A stretch of 58,906 nucleotides of DNA from Sphingosinicella soli (GTDB taxonomy: Bacteria; Pseudomonadota; Alphaproteobacteria; Sphingomonadales; Sphingomonadaceae). The DNA lies in the NCBI RefSeq assembly GCF_014199685.1, contig NZ_JACHNZ010000024.1:1-58906 (forward strand), in the 5' to 3' direction. Positions 35,858 to 45,704 of the stretch are shown here, one piece after another. The position numbers and the translations under genes were made by a program. Positions within the stretch are counted from its first letter, which is position 1; each line of letters starts with the position of its first letter. The notes under the pieces were generated by a model, which worked only from the letters and a program-made list of their open reading frames with translations, was not told where the DNA came from and ran no database searches.

Positions 35858-38485
35858 ATGCGCAGCCGCCCCGCAAAGCCGATCCGTGATATCGTAGGCG
35901 CCGATCCTGCCGCGAACCTTCGCGAACCCCGGAACTGGCTTGCCGGTGTCGCGCTGCCCCGTCTCGGCTCGCGCAGCGAGATCGCCAACACGCACCGCCA
36001 GCTTCTCGGTCTGCGCCCGACCGTTCCGCTGTTTGCCGTCATCGGCGCGCTGATCTGGGCGGGGGTCATGCTGTGGCACATTCCCCTGACGGCTTCGATC
36101 CAAGGCGCCTGGCTCGCGGCAGGCGGCGTGCTGACATCGCTTTTCGCAGTGTTCGGACTGCGCGAGGCGACGCCCAAAGCCGGCGAAGTCGCCGATACCG
36201 CGCGCGGCCTCGTGACGCTCAGCGCAGCGGCTGGGCTGCTGTGGAGCACGCTTCCGGTCATCAGCGACGTGCCTTTCGCGATCGTTCTTTCCATCTCGAT
36301 GCTGGTGCTGGGCATCGTCGCCCTGTCGCCGATGCCGCTTGCGGCGATGGCGTATATGGTGGCGTTCGCCGTAACGCTCGTCACCCGGCTCGACGGCTTT
36401 GCCTCGTCGGCCGCCGCGGTCGTCGTGCTCTCGGGCGCGCTCACGCTCTATCTCGCCGGTCGCCGCACCCTCATCGATCGCATCGAAACCTCGATGCGCG
36501 ATCTCAGCGAGCAGCGTGTTCGGAGGCTGTGTTCGACGTTCGAAACCTGCGGCAGCGGCTGGTTCTGGGAAACCGATGTCGACGGCAGGATCACCTACAT
36601 CTCGCCCTCCTTCGGCGCGGCGCACGGCACCACGAGCGATCAGCTGATCGGGCGGCCGCTCGGCGAACTCACGTCGCTCGACGTGGACGACCCCGACGAA
36701 GCCGCGACATCGCTCCGCACGCTCGAATTTCATCTGCAGGGCAAGCTGCCCTTTCACGACGTGGTGATCCCCGTGCTGTTTCCGGTGGGCATTCAGTGGT
36801 GGTCGCTCGCGGGGACTCCGATCTACAGCCAGCACGGGCATTTCGAGGGGTTCACGGGAATCGGCGGCGATCTTACCGACATGCGCCGTTCCGAAGACCG
36901 CGCCATGCGTCTCGCGCGCTTCGATCCGCTGACCGGCCTTGCGAACCGCATCACCATCCGCGAGACGCTGGAATCCGCGCTGGTCAGCCACGGCGGCGTC
37001 GTGCCGCAACGCTGCGCGCTGCTGCTGCTCGATCTCGACCGCTTCAAATCGGTGAACGACACGCTCGGCCATCCGGTGGGCGACAAGCTGCTCGAACAGG
37101 TCGCCGACCGGCTCAGCACGCTCGTCGGCGCGGACGGCCGCGTCGGGCGGCTGGGCGGCGACGAGTTCGCCGTCGTGGTGCGCGATGCCGAAACGCTTGG
37201 CGGGCTTTCCGCCTTCGCCCAGCGCATCATCGATTATCTTTCCGCGCCTTATACCGTGGAAGGGCATCGCATCATCATCGGCGCCAGCATCGGCATCGCC
37301 ATCGGCCCGGACAACGGCCACAGCGTCGATGCACTGATGCGAAACGCCGATCTGGCGCTTTATGCGGCAAAATCGGACGGGCGCGGCAAGCACTGCTTCT
37401 ATCAGAGCGGGATGCACCGCAACGCCGAAACCCGGCGGCAGCTGGAAAACGACCTACGCAGCGCGCTGGCCGGCGACGGGCTATCGCTCAATTTCCAGCC
37501 GATCGTCGAGACGGCGAGCGAAACGCTCGTCGGGTTCGAGGCGCTGGTGCGATGGCACCATCCGCGTCACGGCGAAATCCCGCCGTCGAGCTTCGTTCCG
37601 ATCGCCGAGGAAACCGGCCTGATCGACGGCATCGGCGAATGGGTGCTGCGGCACGCCTGCATGGTCGCGGCGAAATGGCCCGAGCACATCGGCATCGCCG
37701 TCAACCTCTCTCCGATCCAGGTGACGAACCCGGAGCTGCCGACGCTGGTGATCAATGCGCTCGCACAGGCGGGCCTTGCCCCCGCGCGGCTGGAGCTGGA
37801 GATTACCGAGACTGTTTTCCTTGAAGAAAACCCCGTGACACGCGCCACGCTGCAGCGCCTCGGCGCGATCGGCGTGCGGCTGACGCTCGATGATTTCGGC
37901 ACCGGCTATTCCGGCTTTTCGTATCTGACGAAGGCGCCCTTCAAGAAGATCAAGATCGACCGCTCGTTCGTCTCCGGCGCGTCCGAGCACGGCGGGCAGA
38001 AGGCCGCGATCGTGCGGGCGATCGTGGCGCTTGCCGACAGCCTGGGCATGATCACCACCGCAGAAGGCGTCGAAACGCACGACGACCTGGATATCATCCG
38101 CCGCATCGGCTGCACGCAGGTTCAGGGCTATATCTTCGGCAAGCCCATGCCCTGGGCCGAAGCGGGCATGCTTGCGCGATCGGAAACGCCGATCGCGCCG
38201 AGCGGCGTCAAATCGAACCGCCCGCGACGCATCGCCATGCTGCGGCGGGCGACGATTTTGCACAATGGCCGCAAGCGCAACGCCCGGCTGCGCAACACAT
38301 CGGACACCGGCGCCATGTTCGAAGCGCGCTGGCTGCCGAAGCCCGACGACCGGGTGACGACGTTCGTGGAAGGACAGCAGCCCCGCACCGGCATCGTGCG
38401 CTGGGTGGAGGAAGACCGGTTCGGCATCCACTACGACGAACAGATCACCGTATCGGCGATCGAAGCCGAGGAACGCGCCGCCTGA
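35858..38485 (+). CDS. Membrane PAS-GGDEF-EAL-PilZ protein (cyclic-di-GMP synthesis, breakdown and binding)
   Basis: 875 residues from the ATG at 35858. Several helices (about 50-185) form a membrane sensor. A PAS domain follows (about 215-340, SGWFWETDVDGRITYISPSF). The GGDEF domain has an intact motif (GRLGGDEFAVVV). The EAL domain keeps EALVRW, LEITETVFLEEN, LDDFGTGYSGFSYL and EGVET, so it is probably an active phosphodiesterase. The last about 90 residues form a PilZ domain: the Arg-rich RRIAMLRRAT segment and the NTSDTGAMFE motif bind cyclic-di-GMP. It is translated with the upstream cyclase gene (1-bp gap). Confidence 0.9.
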   Translation: MRSRPAKPIRDIVGADPAANLREPRNWLAGVALPRLGSRSEIANTHRQLLGLRPTVPLFAVIGALIWAGVMLWHIPLTASIQGAWLAAGGVLTSLFAVFGLREATPKAGEVADTARGLVTLSAAAGLLWSTLPVISDVPFAIVLSISMLVLGIVALSPMPLAAMAYMVAFAVTLVTRLDGFASSAAAVVVLSGALTLYLAGRRTLIDRIETSMRDLSEQRVRRLCSTFETCGSGWFWETDVDGRITYISPSFGAAHGTTSDQLIGRPLGELTSLDVDDPDEAATSLRTLEFHLQGKLPFHDVVIPVLFPVGIQWWSLAGTPIYSQHGHFEGFTGIGGDLTDMRRSEDRAMRLARFDPLTGLANRITIRETLESALVSHGGVVPQRCALLLLDLDRFKSVNDTLGHPVGDKLLEQVADRLSTLVGADGRVGRLGGDEFAVVVRDAETLGGLSAFAQRIIDYLSAPYTVEGHRIIIGASIGIAIGPDNGHSVDALMRNADLALYAAKSDGRGKHCFYQSGMHRNAETRRQLENDLRSALAGDGLSLNFQPIVETASETLVGFEALVRWHHPRHGEIPPSSFVPIAEETGLIDGIGEWVLRHACMVAAKWPEHIGIAVNLSPIQVTNPELPTLVINALAQAGLAPARLELEITETVFLEENPVTRATLQRLGAIGVRLTLDDFGTGYSGFSYLTKAPFKKIKIDRSFVSGASEHGGQKAAIVRAIVALADSLGMITTAEGVETHDDLDIIRRIGCTQVQGYIFGKPMPWAEAGMLARSETPIAPSGVKSNRPRRIAMLRRATILHNGRKRNARLRNTSDTGAMFEARWLPKPDDRVTTFVEGQQPRTGIVRWVEEDRFGIHYDEQITVSAIEAEERAA

Positions 38486-38562
38486 AGGCATAGACCGCGT
38501 TCTCGGTCGCAGCCCGGCTCTTCTTCCTGTAGTGACCCTCGCAAAGTTTGCAGGAGAGAAAC

Positions 38563-40215
38563 ATGCTGATCGACGACGCTTCGACGAAAGGCACCGAAGA
38601 CGCCGGAAAACCCGCGGAAAACGGGTCGCAGCCGCTTGTCCGGCGCACCTTCGCGATCATTTCGCACCCCGACGCCGGCAAGACGACGCTGACGGAAAAG
38701 CTGCTCTATGAAGGCGGCGCGATCCGGGAAGCCGGCGAGGTTTTCGCGAAGGGCAATCGCCGCCGCGCGCGTTCCGACTGGATGGCGATCGAACAGCGGC
38801 GCGGCATCTCCGTCACCAGCTCGGTCATGACCTTCGAGAACGACGGCATCCGCTTCAACCTTCTCGACACGCCCGGACACGAGGATTTCTCGGAGGATAC
38901 CTATCGCACGCTCACTGCGGTCGACAGCGCGATCATGGTGATCGATGCGGCCAAGGGGATCGAGGCGCAGACGCTGAAACTGTTCGAGGTCTGCCGCCTG
39001 CGCGGCATCCCGATCATCACCTTCATCAACAAGGTCGATCGAGAGGGTCTCAGCCCGTTCGCGCTTCTCGACGAGATCGGGGACAAGCTGGCGCTCGATA
39101 CGGTCCCCATGTCCTGGCCGCTCGGCATGGGCGGCATGTTTCGCGGTATCTACTCGTTCGAGGAAAAACGCGCCTGGCTGGCCGACAAGGCAAGCAACGC
39201 GCCCTGCCCCGCCGCGATCGCGGTGACCGGGCTCGATGACCCCGCACTGCTCGCCGGAACCGGCATGCGGGCAGGCGATTCATCGCTGGATGATGCCGCG
39301 CTCGCGGCCGATGCCTTCCCTGAGTTTCTGCCGGCGGCATTCCAGTCCGGCGACATGACTCCGGTATATTTCGGCAGCGCGCTTCGCAATTACGGCGTCA
39401 GCTCGCTGCTCGCGGCACTGATGCGCCATGCGCTGCCGCCGCAGCCGCAGCCCGCGCTGCCCGAGCCGATCGATCCCGCTGCGGATCATGTTTCCGGCTT
39501 CGTCTTCAAGATGCAGGCGAACATGGATCCCAATCACCGCGACCGTGTCGCGTTCATGCGCGTGTGCTCCGGCACACTCAAAAGGGGCATGAAGCTGGAC
39601 AACAGCCGGACGGGCAAGAAGCTGGGATTGCACAATCCGATCTTTTTCCTCGCCCGCGACCGCGCGATCACGGAAGAGGCGCTTCCAGGCGATATCGTCG
39701 GCATTCCCAATCACGGCACCCTGCGCGTGGGCGATACGCTGAGCGAGCGGGGCGGGATTCAGTTTACCGGGCTTCCCGATTTCGCGCCGGAAATCCTGCG
39801 CCGCATCCGTCTCAATGATCCCATGAAAATCAAGCAGATGCGCCGGGCGATGCTTGATCTTGCCGAGGAGGGCATTGCGCGCGTGTTCCGCCCCCTGGTG
39901 GGATCGAACTGGATCATCGGCGTCGTCGGTGCATTGCAGCTTGAAGTCATCTCGACCCGCTCCGAAGCGGAATACGGCCTGCCGATCGATTTCGAAGCGA
40001 CGATGTACGAAACCGCGCGCTGGCTCGATATTCCCGATGACGCGCTGAACAAGCGCTTCGTGGCGGCCCAGCGCGCGAATCTTGCCGAAGACGAAGGCGG
40101 CGCACTGGTTTTCCTCGCACGCAACGCCTGGGAACTGGCGCGGACCCAGAAGGAATGGCCCGACGTTCGCTTTCTGACCGTTCGCGAACGTGTTCGCATG
40201 CCCGAGACCGCGTGA
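38563..40215 (+). CDS. prfC: Peptide chain release factor 3
   Basis: 550 residues from ATG 38563 with CAGGAGAG upstream; a TTG 15 bp before is in frame. Translational GTPase: G1 ISHPDAGKTTLTEKLL, G2 region RGISVTSSVM, G3 DTPGHEDFSEDTYRTL (the RF3-type SEDTYRTL), G4 INKVDREG. The later domains include the IGVVGALQLEVISTRSEAEYG stretch typical of RF3. It releases RF1 and RF2 from the ribosome after termination. The gene stands alone with its own upstream gap. Confidence 0.95.
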   Translation: MLIDDASTKGTEDAGKPAENGSQPLVRRTFAIISHPDAGKTTLTEKLLYEGGAIREAGEVFAKGNRRRARSDWMAIEQRRGISVTSSVMTFENDGIRFNLLDTPGHEDFSEDTYRTLTAVDSAIMVIDAAKGIEAQTLKLFEVCRLRGIPIITFINKVDREGLSPFALLDEIGDKLALDTVPMSWPLGMGGMFRGIYSFEEKRAWLADKASNAPCPAAIAVTGLDDPALLAGTGMRAGDSSLDDAALAADAFPEFLPAAFQSGDMTPVYFGSALRNYGVSSLLAALMRHALPPQPQPALPEPIDPAADHVSGFVFKMQANMDPNHRDRVAFMRVCSGTLKRGMKLDNSRTGKKLGLHNPIFFLARDRAITEEALPGDIVGIPNHGTLRVGDTLSERGGIQFTGLPDFAPEILRRIRLNDPMKIKQMRRAMLDLAEEGIARVFRPLVGSNWIIGVVGALQLEVISTRSEAEYGLPIDFEATMYETARWLDIPDDALNKRFVAAQRANLAEDEGGALVFLARNAWELARTQKEWPDVRFLTVRERVRMPETA

Positions 40216-40233
40216 CGCGGCGATAGGGCTCGC

Positions 40234-40773
40234 TTATCCGTTGCGCCATGCGCCGGGCGCGAGGTTTTCGAGCGTCCAGTCCCCGATACGCCATCGCACC
40301 AGCCGAAGCGTCGGGTGGCCGATGGCTGCGGTCATGCGGCGAACCTGACGGTTCCGCCCCTCGCGGATCGTCATCTGCAACCAGCAGTCGGCAACGGTCT
40401 TGCGAAAACGCACGGGGGGATCGCGCGGCCAGAGCGGGGGCGGATCGATACGCCCGGCCTCCGCCCCGCGCGTGCGCCCATCGTTCAGTTCGACACCCTC
40501 CCGCAAGCGATCGAGCGCCTCTTCGCAAGGCTCTCCCTCGACCTGGACGAAGTAGGTCTTGGGCATTTTGAAACGGGGGTCGGCGATTTTGGCCTGCAGC
40601 CGCCCGTCGTCGGTCAGGAGCAACAAGCCCTCGCTGTCGCGATCCAGACGTCCGGCAGGATAGACACCCGGCACGGCAATGAAATCAGACAGGTTGGCGC
40701 GCGGGCTGTCGGTTCCCCGGTCCGTGAACTGCGGAAGCACGCCGTAGGGCTTGTTGAACAGGATCAGGGTCAT
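40234..40773 (-). CDS. rluE: RluE-like 23S rRNA pseudouridine synthase
   Basis: 179 residues from the ATG at 40773 (GGAGAGG just upstream); the longer reading frame lacks support. There is no S4 domain, as expected for RluE. It begins [15 protein letters not shown], with the catalytic Asp in [30 protein letters not shown], and [27 protein letters not shown]. RluE modifies U2457 of 23S rRNA (E. coli numbering). It is convergent with prfC (18-bp gap). Confidence 0.92.
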   Translation of the reverse strand: MTLILFNKPYGVLPQFTDRGTDSPRANLSDFIAVPGVYPAGRLDRDSEGLLLLTDDGRLQAKIADPRFKMPKTYFVQVEGEPCEEALDRLREGVELNDGRTRGAEAGRIDPPPLWPRDPPVRFRKTVADCWLQMTIREGRNRQVRRMTAAIGHPTLRLVRWRIGDWTLENLAPGAWRNG

Positions 40774-40856
40774 GCCCTCTCCTACAGCGCGCGCCGCGTA
40801 CACTCAAAGATTTGCGGGCACTGCGCGCGGAAAACCGGCGCGGTGCCCGGGACGCA

Positions 40857-41555
40857 TCATGCAGCGTCGACCAGCACGATCTCGCTGTCTTCGATCGCCG
40901 TTATGCGGACCGTATCGACATCAGTGATCGCCGCGCCGTCGCGCGCATGGATCGTGACATCATCGATGACGACCGCGCCGACCGCCGGAACGAGATAGGC
41001 CTTGCGGTCTTTCCCGAGCGGATATTCCGCCGTTTCACCGGCCTTCAGCGTTGCGCCCACCACCCGCGCATCGGTGCGGATCGGCAGCGCATCGCCGTCG
41101 TTTTCGAAACCCGACGCCAGCACCACGAACCCTCCCGACCGGTCGGCCTTGGGAAAAGGACGCGCCCCCCAGCTCGGCTCTTCGCCGGTGCGCGTCGGCA
41201 GGATCCAGATCTGGAAGATGCGCGTCGCCACGTCTTCCCGATTATATTCCGAATGGCGGATGCCCGTGCCCGCCGACATCACCTGCACGTCACCGGCCTC
41301 GGTGCGTCCCTTGTTGCCGAGACTGTCCTCGTGCGTGATCGCGCCTTCACGAACGTAGGTGATGATCTCCATGTCGCGGTGCGGGTGCGGCGGAAATCCC
41401 GTGTGCGGCGCGATCGTATCGTCGTTCCACACGCGCAGGTTGCCCCACTGTGTCCGATCGGGATCGTGATAGCTCGCGAACGAGAAGTGGTGCCTGGCGT
41501 CCAGCCAGCCGTGGTCGGCGGCGCCGAGACTGTTGAAGGGTCTGAGTTCGATCAT
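40857..41555 (-). CDS. Pirin-family cupin protein (YhhW-like)
   Basis: 232 residues, two cupin domains. The metal-binding motifs are in the first domain: FPPHPHRDMEIITYVREG, with two His and a Glu, and SAGTGIRHSEYN with the third His. The second domain (about 130-230) lacks the ligands, as in other pirins. Relatives such as YhhW oxidise quercetin, but the physiological substrate in bacteria is unclear. It is cytoplasmic. The gene stands alone between rluE and the helicase operon. Confidence 0.9.
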   Translation of the reverse strand: MIELRPFNSLGAADHGWLDARHHFSFASYHDPDRTQWGNLRVWNDDTIAPHTGFPPHPHRDMEIITYVREGAITHEDSLGNKGRTEAGDVQVMSAGTGIRHSEYNREDVATRIFQIWILPTRTGEEPSWGARPFPKADRSGGFVVLASGFENDGDALPIRTDARVVGATLKAGETAEYPLGKDRKAYLVPAVGAVVIDDVTIHARDGAAITDVDTVRITAIEDSEIVLVDAA

Positions 41556-41672
41556 GGCCGGGTTTCCTTTCCAAGCGGCGCATTGCCGTTGTTCAAGAAC
41601 CCTATGTAGGTATTGCCGCCTTTTCCGTTCAGAGGGATAAATCTGTAGGAGAGGTTCGAAAGAGTTGAAAGG

Positions 41673-41852
41673 TTAGTGCAGCCTTGCGATCGAAAGGCCG
41701 TCCGCCCTTGCGCGGTCCTTGACGGATTCCTCGCTGCGGGTGAGCGCCTTGGCGATCGCCTTGAGCGCCATGCCTTTCCTGGCGAGCGTGTGCAGCTTCT
41801 GGATTTCCGCCGGGGTCCAGGGCTGCCTGTGCCGCTCGAATTTCTCGCTCAT
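41673..41852 (-). CDS. 59-residue Myb/SANT-like small protein
   Basis: 59 residues. The start codon overlaps the DUF188 stop (ATGA), and GGAGG lies 6 nt upstream, so it is very likely translated. The sequence [45 protein letters not shown] resembles a Myb/SANT-type or other helix-turn-helix segment (Trp, spacing of helices, and a basic last helix), which suggests DNA or RNA binding. It is the third gene of the helicase, DUF188, small-protein operon. The function is unknown. Confidence 0.7.
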   Translation of the reverse strand: MSEKFERHRQPWTPAEIQKLHTLARKGMALKAIAKALTRSEESVKDRARADGLSIARLH

Positions 41853-42319
41853 GCCGGCCTCCTGTTTCCCGCACTTCTTTTGAGGCGCACCAGCGTCTCG
41901 TCAAGCGCGGAGAGGAAACGGGAACGATCCGCCTTCGTGAAGGGCGGCGGCCCGCCGACGATATCGCCCCCCGCGCGCAGATCGGCCATGATGGCCCGCG
42001 TTGCAACGGCGGTGCCGATCGATGCCGGGGTAAAGGGCTTGCCGCTGGGCGCGATGACAGCCGCCCCGGCCTTGAGGCAGCGGTCGGCGAGCAGGATATC
42101 GGCCGTGATGCACACCGCTTCGCCGTCGGCGCGCTCGGCGATCCAGTCGTCCGCCGCATCGAACCCGTCGGAAACGACCATGCGTTCGACAAGCGCGTGA
42201 ACCGGAATGCGGATCGGGCTGTTGCTGACGATCGTCACGCCGATGTCATGGCGAAAGGCGACCTTGTAGATCTCCTCCTTCACCGGGCAGGCATCGGCAT
42301 CGACGAGAATGCGGATCAT
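41849..42319 (-). CDS. YaiI/YqxD family protein (DUF188)
   Basis: 156 residues from the ATG at 42319, which overlaps the helicase stop (ATGA). The family signature is clear: [21 protein letters not shown] with metal-ligand-type Asp residues, [34 protein letters not shown], and [22 protein letters not shown]. The fold is PIN-like, so a nuclease role is suspected but not shown. Lies in an operon with an RNA helicase, which would fit RNA metabolism. Confidence 0.88.
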   Translation of the reverse strand: MIRILVDADACPVKEEIYKVAFRHDIGVTIVSNSPIRIPVHALVERMVVSDGFDAADDWIAERADGEAVCITADILLADRCLKAGAAVIAPSGKPFTPASIGTAVATRAIMADLRAGGDIVGGPPPFTKADRSRFLSALDETLVRLKRSAGNRRPA

Positions 42320-44073
42320 TTGGCGCGATCGGGCTTTTTGCCCCACGGCCCCTTCTTGATCCCCTTCTTTTCGCCCCTGGGTCCGGGCTTGCCCTGATCG
42401 GGACGCGCGCCTTGCGGCCGGTGCGGCCTCGGCGCGTGGGTCGGCTTATTATTGTCGCGGCGGTGACGGCGCGCCTCTTCACGCGGCTTGCCGTCGACAG
42501 GGACGATCTCCACCTCGTCTTCTTCGTTGGCCGTGCGGCGCACCGCATCAAGGAAGCGGGCGGCAAGCGCGCCGGGCACCTCGAAAAGTGTCTCGTTCGC
42601 CGCGATGCGGATCGCGCCGATCTCGGTGCGGTTCACATGGCCGCGGCGGCACAGCAGCGGCAGAACCCAGCGCGGATCGGCATTCTGGTTGCGCCCGACG
42701 TTGAGACGGAACCAGGCGCTGCCCTCGAACCCTTCGCGGGTCGTGCGCGGCTCCTGCGGCGCATCGCTGCCGAGCAGATCTTCGGGCGCGGGCAGACGCG
42801 CGCGGTGCGCGCGCACCAGGGCGCCGGCGATCTCCTGCGGGCTGCGTTCGGCAAGCAGCCGATCGGCGAGCACGCGATCCTCATCGTCCAGTTCGATCGG
42901 CGCAAGCAGCGCGGCGAGCATCCGCTCGCTGTCGGCGCGGCGAATGTCGTCGGCCGAGGGCGGCGAAATCCACTGCGCGGCGATGCGCGCGCCGCGCAGC
43001 ATGCCTTCCACGCGGCGCCGGCGCGGATAGGGCACGATCAGCACGGCGGTGCCCTTTTTACCCGCGCGTCCGGTACGGCCCGAGCGGTGCTGGAGCGTTT
43101 CGGCATCGCGCGGAATTTCGACGTGCACGACAAGGCTGAGCGTGGGCAGATCGATACCGCGCGCCGCAACGTCCGTGGCGACGCAGACCCGCGCGCGCCG
43201 GTCGCGCAGCGCCTGAAGCGCCTGGTTGCGTTCGCTCTGGCTGTGCTCGCCGGAAAGCGCCACGGCGCCGAAGCCGCGCTCGACGAGGCTCGCGTGAAGA
43301 TGGCGCACATTGTCGCGCGTCGCGCAAAACAGCATCGCGGTTTCCGCCTCGTGGAAGCGCAGCAGATTGACCACGGCATTTTCGATGTCCGCGGGCGCGA
43401 CCGCCATGGCCTGATAGCTGATGTCGCCGTGGCCGCGATCTTCGCCGACGGTCGAAATGCGTAGCGCGTTGCGCTGATAGCGGCGGGCGAGCGCGACGAT
43501 CGGCGCGGGCATGGTCGCCGAAAACAGGAGCGTGCGCCGCTCCGGCGGGGTCGCGTCGAGGATTTCCTCGAGATCCTCGCGAAAGCCCATGTCGAGCATT
43601 TCATCGGCTTCATCGAGCACGATGGCCCGGAGCGACGAAAGATTGAGCGCGCCGCGTTCCAGATGATCGCGCAGGCGGCCCGGCGTGCCGACCACGATGT
43701 GCGCGCCGTGGCTCAGCGCGCGGCGTTCTTTCGACGCGTCCATGCCGCCCACGCAGGTCGTGATGCGCCCGCCCGCCTTGTCATACAGCCAGACAAGCTC
43801 GCGACTGACCTGCAGGGCAAGCTCTCGCGTCGGCGCGATCACAAGCGCGAGCGGCGCGGCGGCCGGAGGAAGACGGCCATCCTCGCCAAGCAGATCGGCA
43901 GCGATGGAAAGGCCGAAGGCGACGGTCTTGCCCGACCCGGTTTGCGCCGAAACGATCAGATCGCGGCCCTGGGCCTCGGCTTCGAGCACGGCGCCCTGCA
44001 CGGGGGTTGGCGCCGCATAGCCGCGTTCGGTCAGGGCAGTCTCGAAAACCGGCAGAACATTTGAAAAGGACAT
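42316..44073 (-). CDS. DEAD-box RNA helicase with DbpA-type RNA-binding C-terminus
   Basis: 585 residues from the ATG at 44073; a GTG 9 bp upstream is in frame. Helicase motifs in order: Q motif AAPTPVQ, motif [10 protein letters not shown], Ia [14 protein letters not shown] ([11 protein letters not shown]), III SAT (LFSATMPAP), then [13 protein letters not shown] and [13 protein letters not shown] in the second domain. After about residue 450 there is an RRM-like DbpA domain ([25 protein letters not shown]), and then a basic tail rich in Lys, Arg, Pro and Gly. Probable role in ribosome assembly or mRNA turnover. Confidence 0.92.
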   Translation of the reverse strand: MSFSNVLPVFETALTERGYAAPTPVQGAVLEAEAQGRDLIVSAQTGSGKTVAFGLSIAADLLGEDGRLPPAAAPLALVIAPTRELALQVSRELVWLYDKAGGRITTCVGGMDASKERRALSHGAHIVVGTPGRLRDHLERGALNLSSLRAIVLDEADEMLDMGFREDLEEILDATPPERRTLLFSATMPAPIVALARRYQRNALRISTVGEDRGHGDISYQAMAVAPADIENAVVNLLRFHEAETAMLFCATRDNVRHLHASLVERGFGAVALSGEHSQSERNQALQALRDRRARVCVATDVAARGIDLPTLSLVVHVEIPRDAETLQHRSGRTGRAGKKGTAVLIVPYPRRRRVEGMLRGARIAAQWISPPSADDIRRADSERMLAALLAPIELDDEDRVLADRLLAERSPQEIAGALVRAHRARLPAPEDLLGSDAPQEPRTTREGFEGSAWFRLNVGRNQNADPRWVLPLLCRRGHVNRTEIGAIRIAANETLFEVPGALAARFLDAVRRTANEEDEVEIVPVDGKPREEARRHRRDNNKPTHAPRPHRPQGARPDQGKPGPRGEKKGIKKGPWGKKPDRAK

Positions 44074-44553
44074 TGGTCTCACAAACTGGAATGGTGCCGC
44101 TCGCGCGGCAGGTGGAAACGAACCGGTTCCCGGCGTGTGTCGGCTGCAAAAGTCGGCGGGCTCAACCCCGCCCGGCTACCCGATGAGTCGGCACAATCGT
44201 GCGCTCCATACAAGCCTCGAGACGATTTGGCTTCCATTGTTTTCCCGGCGCCTTCGCAGGGCGCGCGCGAGGCCCCGCAATCGCTGTCGATAAGGGCGGC
44301 CGGAGCGGTCTCACGGGCGTTTTTCCGGCATCAATCTGCGCGAATACGACCAGTCGCCTCTCCAGAGGGATCGGCTGCGGCACAGAGCCGCAACCCCCTA
44401 TGGGAAATGCCGGAAAACAAAGTTAGAGTTTTGTTAACGAACGTCGGTCAATACTCCGGGTCAGAATACCTGCTTTGCGCCATGGCAAGAAGCGGTTCCG
44501 AGACGGAATAGGGGCTGGATCGAAGAATAAAAGCGTCGCGAACGGGTCAAATA
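44074..44553. other. 480-bp gap between divergent helicase and GNAT genes; no gene seen
   Basis: No convincing ORF lies here: plus-strand frames lack ribosome-binding sites and family features. A perfect small hairpin, TGCGGC-ACAGA-GCCGCA, lies at about 44376-44392 without a T tract. The right third becomes AT-rich toward the GNAT gene (from about 44410), as expected for a promoter. DEAD-box helicase genes often have long regulated leaders, so a leader RNA on the minus strand is possible, but I can point to no specific structure. Confidence 0.4.
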
Positions 44554-45639
44554 ATGAATAAATCGGGGTCAATGGTTAACATCAATCCGAATGAGTCATT
44601 TGCCGTTGAAAGCAGCCACCTCAATGTGGCGGTCGCCATTGAAAACAAATTTGTAAATTTACCTTATTCCGTAGCGAACGATTTACCATCCCCCCGAGAA
44701 AAACCAGTAATACGATCCAAAAGATCGAAAAAAGACAACAGTTATTCCATAAGACCGCTGAAAATCGTTGATATCGCCCGCGCGATGAAAATCGCCGCCG
44801 ATAATTTCAGCGGTGAAATCAATCTCGTTGCGCGCAGTTATCTTTGGCATTTCGCGCGCCGGGCGGGCTTTCCGCAGATGACTTCGATGTGGTCCAGATC
44901 GGTGGTCCACATTGACGATCGGGCGGGCGAAACGGTGGAGCTGGATCTGCTGTCGTCGTTCGTGCACGGCCGCGACGTCGCCTGGATCGATCTTGCTTCC
45001 CACGACGAAGACGGCGTGAACCTTGCCCTGGCGGCGATGCGCCGCTGGCCGCGCTGCCACCGCCTTCTGGTCGTTCGCCTGGAACGCGTTCATGCGCCGC
45101 AGTTTCTGGCCGCAGGCTTCCGGATCGCGGGCCACATACCCGACGGGCACGGCGAACATATCTATCTTCACGCAGAACGGAAAAGGGTCACCGATCGCGA
45201 CCAGCAGGCCATGCGCCTTCGCTTCGGCAATCGCAGCAGGATGCCTTCCGATTGCGAATTCAGCGTGGTGGAATGCGAGGGGTCGATCATCGGCCTTACC
45301 GGCATTTACGAAACCGGGTTCTGGCGCGACGTGACATGGGGCGCATGGGGCGCCATCGATCCGGCGCGCGCGCGGCGCGACGCCGTGTTCGCCACGCTTC
45401 GCCTGACGGAAGAACGCGCCAAACAGAACGGCGCTCGCTGGTTCTGCCTGGAAACCTCCGATTGCGAAAAATACCGGCATGCCCGGCGCATCTACGAGCT
45501 TTACGGGTTGCGGCCGCTGCTCACGATCCCGAATTTCTACCTGAACGACGACGGCAAGGCCGAAAAGTTCATCGTTTACGGAAAGCCGACCAGCGACGAC
45601 ATCGTGCGCGCGCCCACGGGCGTTTCCGAAAAGGTTTGA
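44554..45639 (+). CDS. GNAT-family acetyltransferase with an N-terminal extension
   Basis: 361 residues (alternative start ATG 44572 with GGGG upstream). Residues about 65-200 may form a degenerate first GNAT-like half. The clear GNAT domain is about 210-350: FSVVECEGSIIGLTGIYETGFWRDVTWGAWGAIDPARARRDAVFATLRLTEERAKQNGARWFCLETS, then YRHARRIYELYGLRPLL. The first about 65 codons are AT-rich and low in complexity compared with the rest. The substrate is unknown. The next gene is an SMR pump 65 bp downstream. Confidence 0.7.
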   Translation: MNKSGSMVNINPNESFAVESSHLNVAVAIENKFVNLPYSVANDLPSPREKPVIRSKRSKKDNSYSIRPLKIVDIARAMKIAADNFSGEINLVARSYLWHFARRAGFPQMTSMWSRSVVHIDDRAGETVELDLLSSFVHGRDVAWIDLASHDEDGVNLALAAMRRWPRCHRLLVVRLERVHAPQFLAAGFRIAGHIPDGHGEHIYLHAERKRVTDRDQQAMRLRFGNRSRMPSDCEFSVVECEGSIIGLTGIYETGFWRDVTWGAWGAIDPARARRDAVFATLRLTEERAKQNGARWFCLETSDCEKYRHARRIYELYGLRPLLTIPNFYLNDDGKAEKFIVYGKPTSDDIVRAPTGVSEKV

Positions 45640-45704
45640 CGAACCGCTTCAGCCTGCGCTCCATTCTCCTCCGATATCGACGTTGAACGCGGGAGGCAGG
45701 TTTC

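Noticed and set aside
34321-37417. Two long minus-strand frames (707 and 572 codons) opposite the cyclic-di-GMP genes
   Set aside because: Composition is typical of antisense frames in GC-rich DNA, and both sense genes have complete catalytic motifs.
44137-44511. 124-codon plus-strand frame in the gap before the GNAT gene
   Set aside because: No ribosome-binding site or recognisable family; composition not like a coding region.
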